From positions 9,600,124 to 9,664,123 of the forward strand of contig OX438741.1 of the NCBI GenBank assembly GCA_949316235.1: 64,000 nucleotides of DNA, given 5' to 3'. Positions 55,580-64,000 of this stretch are shown piece by piece. Position 1 is the stretch's first letter. Each line of letters begins with the position of its first letter. The DNA is from Oegoconia quadripuncta. Taxonomy: Eukaryota; Arthropoda; Insecta; Lepidoptera; Autostichidae. A program made the translations under genes and the position numbers. A model generated the notes under the pieces. That model was given only the letters and a program-made list of their open reading frames with translations. It was not told where the DNA came from and made no database searches.

Positions 55580-56480
55580 ATTAAAGTTGCCACTACGAAC
55601 TTAATTGCAGAAGATATTATAATCTCCTAAAACAATATTTTTTTTTAAATAATCAATAGCTACTTTATATTTTTGTAAAAACAGTTTGAGACGAAGCATT
55701 TACCCTCGATTAAATTTTTCATAGATATGTTATTGCTCGATGTTTTTGATGTTTAAATATATGTCGCAGATAGCGATAAATTAGCGATATAATTCATTAT
55801 TCAAACTGTCAACTGACTATCATAATAAGCGGTCAATGGAAAGTAAACCTGGTGGCGCTGGTATCGCCGGAAATGGCGCGGTGACGACGTTAATATAAGG
55901 TCCGCACATCGAAAATTACAGGGATTTTTGCTACCAGCCTTCAAAGGAGTCGGAGCTCCACTGAACACATCAACGACTGTGAGTGATTCTGATTACCTAC
56001 TATCACCGACGCTTGGAAGAATCCGGTGAGTCATTAGTTAAATAAGAAGTTTATCATGGGATGTGAGCAAGGAGGAATTGAATACCAGGTCTAGTTGAAT
56101 TCCACAGACTGCACGCGGGGGCCAAGTTGTATGGCATGAGGGAGGTGTGCAAATGTTTACTATTCACCAGTAAGCATCTCAGGTTCCATGATCATAATCG
56201 AATGTGAATACGTTGTCGATTCGCCTATAGTAGCTTGCAATAGTATCGCCATTGCCCGAGCCACCCTTTAGCACGCGACTGGCACCGTTCCGGTCGCCCA
56301 CCCGCACGGCCATCTCCGTATTATATATATATATATATATATATTATGATAGTATATTCTCAAATGTGATGACATTTTAATCTATTAGTCTATTATGTTT
56401 TATAACTAAATACCTATACTATACCTAAAGCAAGCTACAGAATGGTTAGAAAACATTTTTATTCTATCACTGACAGGTGC
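55580..56480 (-). repeat. Element E interrupted by repeat H
   Basis: Inverted. Element E pieces are at 55580-55745 and 56345-56480; repeat H copy 3 (55745-56310) and a (TA)n run (56322-56345) lie between. Repeat H here is continuous at the site where the SINE sits in copy 1. Confidence 0.6.
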
Positions 56481-56782
56481 ACTACACTATTGTAGTGTAA
56501 AAAATAACTAGTGCAAAAAATTAGGAACTTTAAGATTATGGGACGTAAAAATCGTTGCTTACGGGTCTATTAAATTAATTTTAAAAAAGTAAATAAATAC
56601 CTATACGAGCCCTCGCTCTATCATAATGACAGTTACAATAATAGCACTAAACCTATTAAATTATTACCTAATTTATAATTTATTATAAAATATACAAGTG
56701 TTACCTTGTTTAGTAATAAACTTAATAAAATGTCCTTTGAAGAGAGTTCATCTCTTCAACCCGCGGCGCGGGCATCCGCTAA

Positions 56783-59700
56783 TCAAGTAAATCCTCCCAA
56801 AAACGTCGCCTCAATTTCGCTATCCCGTGGTACAACGTAAAATCGCGGCATCCCATTTTTGACTTCAAAATAATTCATCAACAAAATGTCATATAGAAGC
56901 CAATCTGTTCTGATTCTATGAGGCTGATAGTCATACCCTACATAATAAACATTGACTGAATGCCGGTTGTATATGTTGAATTCGTCCCACTCAGCAGGGA
57001 ACAAGTTTTCAAATAGACTGTGGAACGGTTGAAATTCTGAACAGTCTTTTATTAAATCAGTGTCTTGGACTTCAGGGTACAAAAGTAAGACGGGCCAATG
57101 CAAAATATTGTTACTGAGGAATACAACCGAATCTCTAGCTTGAAACAAATTTGGCTCCAACATAGACATATTTAAAGGTTCATCGGGATCTTCTCGATAT
57201 ATGCGTATTTCGCGTTCATTTATTGCTCTGAAAAGTTGTTCGTTGAGTAATTGGATTCTAGCTTGGTTCCTCGTAAGCTTTCTCTGATCTCGATCGAATA
57301 TGAGTTGTTTTAGTTTAGCTTCCTTGTATATTGTTGAAGCTCCATCTGAATTAGGGCAAGTGGCAAATATTGTCTCGCAAAGTCTTAGGCAATCCTGAAA
57401 TTTATTTAGTTTCAAGGCACAAACAGCTGCTCTCATTCTGGCTTTATGATGATTTGGATTGAATGTTAAAGCCTTTTGGCTATCGTTGTATGCAGAACGG
57501 ATGTTTTCCAAAAACCAGTGTGCTGCAGCACGATTATTATACAAACTAGCATTCATTTCAGCATTGTCACACTTCACTTTAATTCCCTCTGTGTATCTGT
57601 AAGTAAATGATAATTAACTCATTACAAAATTTCGCAATAAAATGTATAATATCAAAATATGAAAAAGGAGAAACAAAAACTATCAAAATCATCCTAAATC
57701 TTTTTTTTTATGCATAACAGGTTAGCACTTGACCTCAATCACACCTGAGGTTAAGTGAAGATGAGGCCAAAGGTGGAAGCGTACTGACCCGGAAACCCAA
57801 ATATTTGGGGAACTGGCTATCTTATCTCTGACAACCGGAACACAACAATGCTATTAACAATTGCTGTGTGGCGGTAGATTTAGATAAGATGGTGGTAGCT
57901 AGCCAGGCGGACATATAAAATGCCCTACCACCAACTAAACCGAGTACTAAACATGTACCCCTGTACGTGTGTATGTAAAACAAGTAAAAAGCTTTCAGAA
58001 TCAACAAACTAATGAAAATTTAATAAAGTTATATTTATTCTATTCTAAGCCTTTAAGCGCCACCGCGGACACTAGTAATCGCAGTCAATTGATAAGTTTT
58101 GAGGCTTACACCCTGGATGTACATTCTGGATGACTATGACAGCCTCATTGATGGATGCCTACACATTTTCAAATCGCACTCTCTTTTGCCAAATAAATAC
58201 GGACTGCGATTTGTCAGAAACTCATGTAATCAAAATTAAGTCGAGTAGCCATCCTGCGTATTACGGAGATCTAGCTGTAAATCTGATGAGTTACTTTCTT
58301 TCATTTGGGACTGGGCCTCTTATATTTTAACTACTGATAAGGTTTTGTAGAGTGGGGAAAGGAAAATATATTTTGAATCGACCCCTTTTGTTCTTAAGGC
58401 CCATGGGAGCATAGTTATTACAAGGGGCCTGCCTCTGATCTGGCCCTTTTATAAAGCACATCAGTCAATGCGCGTTTAGCGAAAATTTATCATAATTTTT
58501 TTTATCATTGCCTACATTATCATGGTAAAATATATTTGTTTGTATATGGTTTCCGTGTCTGGGACTCACATTGGACAGATGGTTTTGAAAATATTTCAAT
58601 TTACACACCAAAACACATTCCAAAGAGTGACCCCCCCATACTGATTCGCAAATATTTTTAGATCAGTTTTTATCTATTTATCCAAATTGTAATTTATTTA
58701 TAATATCCAAATTGTGCATTAAAGTGCGCTCGAAGCAATAGATGAGTTGAATAAGTAGGTACTGTAATGTATAGAACAGTGAGTAGATTATTAATTGGAC
58801 TATCTACTACTACTATTTTCAGTGTGGCTTCTCATCAAACTAACCTGTGTGCAACTCAGCAAGTCTGAAGTGTTTCAGTGAGTATATAATAGTACTTACC
58901 CTAAAATGGCTAATCTATAATTCTTGTGTTTGTAATTGAAATTTCCATCTGTCCTGTAGTTATCGGCAAGTTCCAGAGGAGTGTTCTCCGCAGGGTCGTA
59001 TTTCAGAATCGCCAGACCCTCAGCCAGTCCAGACATCGCACCATTCGGATTTGACTTCATGAAGAATGGATGTTTTTCCATTTCCTCCTTAAATTACAAA
59101 AAGGGTAGTATTTTTTAGTTTAGTTTAGCGATTGCACCCCAGAATCGACACCAATATAGCATATATTTTTCCTTGTTTTATGGAACTACAAATTGTAAAA
59201 CAAAATCTACTTAAGAAAGCAACTCTTGAGTTTCTTGCTCATTCTCGTCTGGGCTTTGGGAATGAGCTGTATTATTATTTGTTTTATACTTAATGAAAGA
59301 GATTTAAAGACGTTTGGAATATTTAATTCTACTTCTTTTTTTTTTTTTTTTTAATCTAAAGTTTTTACAGGGAATTCTACTTCTTAATTTTACAATCTTT
59401 ACAGGCTCACACAATCTAAAAACCTCTAGGTGTTGCCACACCCCATTCTCTTAAAAGTCACAGTGTACGACATTATTATTATTAAATTCTTTATTGCACA
59501 CAAAAATAAATACAAAGAACATTTAACATAGATGATGAAGTGCACAAAGGCGGTCTTATCGCTGATAGCGCTATCGCTATCAGCGATCTGTAAGTATAAT
59601 ATTGACCAGTGGCGTCCTCACTTTATAAATATGAGCCGTTTACTGGTACACCCGCATACCAGTGGGGACGATAATAGTTAAGTTATAATATTTTATGTTT

Positions 59701-61067
59701 TCAAGCGATATTTTTAATTGTATGTAATAAAATCTCTAGCTATTGACTATTCAAACAAATTACAAAAATATCCAAACATATTGATAGAAAAGAATATTTC
59801 ATAAGGAAAGCTGTTAAAGATGATAATATTAATGGCGAACAGAATATCTGCTAGGCACTCACTCAAGATACTCAGCTCATAGCAACAATTGTCATTACTG
59901 TTTGACTGCTATGTGTATTTATTTCAATTGGTAAATAGAAAATGTAAGTTTATTAAATATTCAGTGCTAAATAATATACGAGGGTCTATATTAAAACACA
60001 TACATTACATACTCCTATTTTTAACTCGCATAACATAATCCGCATAATTTTAAAACCGCATAATCTTAACTTCTATAAAATGCGAATGCATAATCTTAAT
60101 GTGCATAATATGAATATCCATAACAATAACAAAGCATAAATTTAATAAGTATAATGTTAGATATTATACGTTCAACCTAACATCTAACTAACGAACCTAA
60201 CCAACAGTGTCGGGGTGCTCCGACCCATCTTGCTCGCTCGCTCGCCACAATATGATGAGCAAGTTTTATACAGCCTTAAATAACTATTTATGGTACTCGA
60301 TAATATGTTATGTAAATTGATTTTATAAATATTAAAGTTATACTAGATAATGATATGCACATTTATATTATGCAGTTTTATTATTATGCAGTTTTTGTAT
60401 TATGTGATTTTATTATTAGGCGGATTTAATATTTGCGTGCATTTGCGTTATGCCAAGTCTGTTATGCGGATTTATATTAGGACAATTAGGTTATGCCAAT
60501 TAAAGGACAACCAATATATGAACGTATTACAATTCCCAAACTTAATTATCTACCCGAATCAGTGAAGTACAAGATAGTATTCAAATATCATTGGTGACGA
60601 CCGATTGGTGTAGTGGATAGTGACCCTGTCAGCGAAACCAACGGTTGCGGGTTCGAATCTCGCGACGGGTAAATGTTTGTGTGATGAATATGAACATTTA
60701 TTCCTGAGTCATGGATGTTTATATAAATATTTATGTATGTTTATCCGTTATCTGTATCCATAGCACAAGCTTTGCTTAGTTTGGGACTAGATGATTGGTG
60801 TAAGTGTCCGAAATATTTATTTATTTATTATTCAGTCAGATGGGTTGAGACACCATCACTACTAAAAAGATTAACCAAACTGCATAGTAACACAGCTAGT
60901 CAGCTTACCTCCCAGCGGTCCTCCGGCCATCCCTCAGTGTATCGTCTCTGCTCTAAACCTGCAATAAACTCGTCCAACTCCTGATCCAGTCTCTGAGAAA
61001 GCTCCAACCTCTCCTTATCTGTCATATTAGTTTTCTTTTCATTCGGCTGTTGAATATGTTCGGCCAT
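56783..61067 (-). CDS. TTC4: TPR co-chaperone TTC4/Dpit47 homologue
   Basis: Coding exons on the - strand: 61067-60909, 59087-58900 and 57596-56783. Phases are 0 and 2, all GT-AG; 1161 nt, 386 aa, the usual length of this family. TTC4 proteins bind Hsp90/Hsp70 and act as co-chaperones; the fly Dpit47 also binds DNA polymerase alpha. The N-terminus has a helical LSQRLDQELDEFIAGLEQRR and GWPEDRWEEE. The TPR region lies in residues ~80-195 (ADNYRTDGNFNYKHKNYRLA, YTEGIKVKCDNAEMNASLYN, NRAAAHWFLENIRSAYND, ALTFNPNHHKARMRAA). It is followed by a helical linker and the conserved C-terminal domain (WPVLLLYPE, ending FYVVPRDSEIEATFLGGF). The ATG at 61067 is used; an upstream in-frame GTG is not needed. 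A poly(A) signal AATAAA lies at 56684-56679 on the - strand. Introns hold a SINE, a LINE tail and a foldback element. Confidence 0.95.
57704..57965 (-). mobile_element. SINE type A in a TTC4 intron
   Basis: Inverted, from the tail at 57704-57712 to near the head (CGAGTACTAAACATGTACCC on the + strand). The box B region is deleted. Confidence 0.82.
59190..59335 (+). mobile_element. LINE 3' UTR fragment in a TTC4 intron
   Basis: Only the last ~140 bases, with the hairpin region 59217-59240 (AAGCAACTCTTGAGTTTCTT). Same family as 590-1590. Confidence 0.7.
60000..60515. repeat. Foldback-like element of degenerate short words, copy 2
   Basis: The left arm is made of variants of CGCATAATCTTAA; the right arm of the inverse (ATTATGCAGTTTTATTATTA, TTATGCGGATTTATATTAGG). 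The centre has CCTAACATCTAACTAACGAA and a GC-rich core GTCGGGGTGCTCCGACCC, itself a small palindrome. Ends are approximate. Confidence 0.5.
60596..60826 (+). mobile_element. SINE type B
   Basis: GACGACCGATTGGTGTAGTG, box B GGTTCGAATCTC, body to GACTAGATGATTGGTGTAAG. It lies about 80 bases past the TTC4 exon 1 donor. Confidence 0.87.
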
Positions 61068-61117
61068 TTTCCTTGATTTTCTTGGGATAGGTGCACAATT
61101 TACTACGCAATTCACCA

Positions 61118-62110
61118 CAGGAATAAAAATGGGTCACGGTGTAGCCTTCGGAGCGGGTTATTGGCTCGTTCAGTAGATAAGTACCTACACTTTGACCAGC
61201 AAAACATGAAGAAGACGACAAGGAATGCAATTTACAGTATATGAATCTCAGACCAACCAAGATCTGAATGCAACAATGTGCAGAATGTACACTTGCACCA
61301 CATGTGTAAGGAAACGGCACGCTGTCAATCTCCAGAACGAGGTTTTGTATGAATAATTGTAATTGTAATGTGTTATTGAGTGATGTGTATTTTGTAATAA
61401 TCGACCATAATCGATTAAGATTCCAATGATCGATTGTGTAATCGATTTAAAAAGAAAATCGGCACAATTTTTTGAAGACACTGTAATACGGGCCTGGATA
61501 GCCTGGTGTAAAACTAGAATATAAGTATAATTCATTCGAATTACTCTTAAACTTCTTCTTAGCGAGTCGATTGCAAAAATATCAAAATTCTAGAGGACCA
61601 ATGTGACCACGTGTACAGCATTAGGTACTTAATATAAAAAGTTTTTTACAACCATTTCCAATACTTTACTAGAATTTGCAGAGATACTTTTTCAAAATAA
61701 CTCAAAACCTATTTGGAATGTAGGCTTCAAAGTATCAAATTCAAAGTATTCAAAGTATTAACCTTATGAGTAAAGAAATAATGGTGCTCTCAAATAACGT
61801 TAAAACTTATTGGGAACATAAAAATGTCAAAAACGAGTGTACAATAATCGATTATCAAAATAATCGAATCGACAATAAAAATTGTAATTGTTGTCGACGA
61901 CGTCCAAAGGGAGAAGGTCAATCAATGATCAATTAGTGGTGGGCGTTTTTAGGATAACGATGCGCCAATAACGATGGGTTCCGATGCTGGCATCGGAAGC
62001 GGTATATGTACATATTACGGATGACGATACCATCTACTTGGTAGCTATCGTTGCGCACCAAAACGTTTTTGCACATCGCACTAACTATCATCTCTAGTAG
62101 ATCTGGACCT
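61118..62110. other. Upstream flank of TTC4
   Basis: No gene seen. Several ATCGAT-containing words cluster at 61390-61455 and 61845-61875 (AATCGATTAAG, GATCGATTG, TAATCGATTT, AATCGATTATC). A possible small inverted element with GGGCGTTTTTAGGATAACGA spans about 61940-62075. Confidence 0.35.
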
Positions 62111-62116
62111 ATAGAC

Positions 62117-63249
62117 AACTGGCAAACGTTTCTATAACGACAAACGCTAATGCTACAGTTCTCGCAGCTGATTGGTTGTCAACTTTATATGACTTATTGA
62201 CATCCAATCAGCTGCGAGATATGAAACGTTAGAGTTTGTCGTTATCATGGACTTATTATTTAAACAGGACTGATAACTATCAAAAGAATCATTTAGGAAA
62301 ATGATCACTATGTCAACGCAATAAGGTATTAAATTGGATGCACCATACACAAAGGCAAATCCGAGCCGAGAGAGATAGAAATAACGGAGGCCGTGTGTCT
62401 CGTTCTTACATCTTGCCAGCAAAAAAAATGATTATGATCAACAGTTTTGGCTACTCAAAAATTCCATTGAAACACTTATATTTTTATGTTATTTTAACAA
62501 TTATAAATAAACAAATAACATTCGCACGAATACCATCACGCTATGTAACTAAATTCCTAGTAATTTAAATATGACGGTCCACAGCAGAGGAGAGAATGAA
62601 TGTTTTATGTCGTCATCCTCAAAGGGACTCACAATCTTAAATCAAACAGAAAACATACATTTTTATTTCGATTTTGTTATTTTTATGGTAACCCTGAAAA
62701 GCATGTCATGTCATGGCGGTTCGGTGATGGTTCGGTGTGATTTTGAATTTTCTTTGCATTAAAAGTTTTTTAAAGTATTTGTTATATTATAACAAGTAAA
62801 AGGAGTAAAATGGTGAAAAAGTGTTGCGTTTATACTTGCCCAAGTGAATCCTATGGTGGTTGCAACATATCTTTCCACAGGTAAGCTAAAAATAATATTT
62901 TTGTAAATCAAAGAAGTAGGATGCCCATGAATTCTTGAAATGAGTCGAAATATGTGAAATATGTGTGATTGATTAGGGTCCTGACTGTTGTACTATTATT
63001 GCAGTTTCCCAAAAAATGAAGAAATGCGAAATAAATGGCTCACGCCGGCAAATGTCAAAACGCCAAAGTTTTTTGACAAATATTTTATTACAACATTTGT
63101 CCCAAGTAACAAATATATTGTGGTCACCCTGTTAGACAGAGACAAACGGCCTCTACGTTACACATCCTGCTCGGCTCGTTTTTCAGCGGCGAGTACTCAG
63201 TCCTGTTTAATTAATAAGTCCATGGTCGTTATAGAAACGCTCGCCACTT
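62117..63249. mobile_element. Palindromic MITE interrupted by a P-like element
   Basis: Without the insert, the element is about 150 bases. The left end AACTGGCAAACGTTTCTATA, then ACGACAAACGCTAA, pairs with the right end AAGTGGCGAGCGTTTCTATA, then ACGACAAACTCTAA (read inverted). Inner arms share CTCGCAGCTGATTGG. The insert lies at 62246-63224, in the right arm. Confidence 0.8.
62246..63224 (+). mobile_element. Non-autonomous P-element-like transposon
   Basis: The 979-bp element has 27-bp terminal inverted repeats, CATGGACTTATTATTTAAAC on the left against CATGGACTTATTAATTAAAC on the right (inverted), with 26 of 27 matching in total. A perfect 8-bp target duplication GTCGTTAT lies at 62238-62245 and 63225-63232. 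Subterminal inverted words also match (AACGGAGGCCGTGTGTCTCG near 62384 and its inverse near 63135-63165). It carries the start of a THAP-domain frame. Termini starting CATG, 8-bp duplications and a THAP domain are hallmarks of the P superfamily; hAT elements share the 8-bp duplication but not the THAP domain or CATG ends. Confidence 0.85.
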
Positions 63250-63338
63250 GGCTAGGTGGGCTGGTGTCGATTCGGAATGTACACCACCTAAGATTGAGAA
63301 CAACCTTGGGACCAGTCTCAAGTAAACGTGTTGATTAA
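62810..63338 (+). pseudogene. Truncated THAP-domain transposase start (two exons)
   Basis: Exon 62810-62880 and exon 63005 onward, joined through a 124-base GT-AG intron in phase 2. They read MVKKCCVYTCPSESYGGCNI, then SFHSFPKNEEMRNKWLTP. The N-terminal C-x(3-4)-C pair, FHSFP and the R..W motif fit the first half of a THAP zinc-binding domain. The second half (C-x2-H) and the catalytic part of a P transposase are absent. The frame runs on through the right terminal repeat and stops outside the element at 63336-63338. It cannot encode an active transposase. Confidence 0.75.
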
Positions 63339-63595
63339 TAAACTTAACTTGAGACCTGAAACGCACGTGCTTACTCAAGCAGTACTCACTTGAGACGTGC
63401 GCGTATTAATAAACGAAACTCAAGACTCATTCATTCGCCGCTAAGGCGATTACTTGAGAAGTGATCTCAGCTGATTAGACCTCAAGATTGGTTTATAAAT
63501 TAGCACGGAGCTTGAGATAGCGTCAACTGCTTAAGACGTATCTCGGTTGATTCAGCCTCGAGACTTCTATTGAGATTGGTTTATTAATATGGGCC
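63289..63595 (+). mobile_element. CTCAAG-rich MITE, copy 2, left-truncated
   Basis: Matches 11564-11847 from AAGATTGAGAACA onward, with an extra internal segment, and ends TTGGTTTATTAATATGGGCC. The left terminus is missing. Confidence 0.75.
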
Positions 63596-64000
63596 TTAAA
63601 CCACTTTTGGAGTGGTGCGGTCGCATCGTACTTATTAAGGAAAGGCAGGGCGCGGTCAAGTATAAAACAATATATTTATTAATATTTCAACAAAAAGCAC
63701 AATTTGCACGCCCGTCAGGTCAGCGTCTCGTCATCGACCGTCCTTTGTCCTGTCTTCTTCCGTCTCTGTCATAGTTTAGTCAGCCAGCATCAGCCAGGTC
63801 CAAAAAAGTCCAGTCCACAACAGTACTGTTCCAGGGAGAAAGAGACAGTACTAATATAAAACTGGTTTTAGTTTAGTTTAGTTGGTGTACATCCGAATCG
63901 AGACTTCTGTCTTGCATAGGTAATTTGTCTATTGTAGAGATGGAATTCGCATTACCACAGAATTAATATAGTACTAACGTAGTATACCTTCGTAAAGCGG
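63596..64000. other. Right-edge region, nothing assigned
   Basis: No exon or known repeat is recognised. Frames are short and without clear splice sites. Confidence 0.4.

Noticed and set aside
56322..56345. TA dinucleotide run as a possible element or origin
   Set aside because: It is a simple microsatellite at the edge of repeat H, with no further structure.
61068..61118. N-terminal extension of TTC4 from an upstream GTG
   Set aside because: The ATG at 61067 has a good context and gives the usual family length; the extension has no conserved features.
1..64000. CRISPR arrays, operons, rRNA genes or integrated viral genes
   Set aside because: No regularly spaced direct repeats, rRNA motifs or viral structural genes were seen. 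Intron-rich genes and retroelements show a eukaryotic nuclear sequence.

Overview
This is a window of a lepidopteran (moth or butterfly) nuclear genome. The evidence is an AT-rich background, GT-AG introns of hundreds to thousands of bases, compact protein-coding exons, and a heavy load of dispersed repeats typical of Lepidoptera. These repeats include tRNA-headed SINEs, the repeat that starts with CATCATCATCATCAG and contains CCACGCTGGCCCA, 5'-truncated LINEs and MITEs. No species is claimed. There is no sign of prokaryotic, organellar or viral genes.

I could build five multi-exon host genes by matching splice sites and intron phases. From left to right they are as follows. (1) A + strand gene (coding 2117-12955, 5 exons) for a small secreted protein with a signal peptide, a Pro/Gly-rich collagen-like stretch and a short C-terminal Kazal-like cysteine domain. 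(2) A - strand gene (14742-25835, 10 exons) for a secreted protein of about 466 aa, here called paralog A, whose family I do not recognise. (3) A + strand VGAT gene (vesicular inhibitory amino-acid transporter, SLC32 family; 28499-31630, 4 exons, 537 aa). (4) A + strand gene (35836-48735, 9 exons, about 452 aa), paralog B, clearly duplicated from paralog A and lying head-to-head with it, with VGAT between them. (5) A - strand gene (56783-61067, 3 exons, 386 aa) for the TPR co-chaperone TTC4/Dpit47.

A sixth open frame, coiled-coil and lysine-rich, runs off the left edge on the - strand (1-548). It may be a retroelement ORF1 or a host exon.

The rest is mobile DNA in layers. It includes at least three tRNA-like SINE types, one LINE family with a conserved 3'-tail hairpin, other LINE tails, a decayed Ty1/copia element, a Tc1-like transposase fragment that has become a tandem duplication, several MITEs, and foldback-like elements built from degenerate short words. 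The most striking element is at 62246-63224. It is a 979-bp internally deleted P-element-like transposon with 27-bp terminal inverted repeats (26/27 matching), a perfect 8-bp target duplication and the start of a THAP-domain transposase. It sits inside one arm of an older palindromic MITE.

Functionally, VGAT and TTC4 are conserved housekeeping or neuronal genes. The three secreted-protein genes look insect-specific or rapidly evolving. Nothing in the sequence links the genes into one pathway. The inverted pair of secreted paralogs around VGAT is the main structural feature of the locus.
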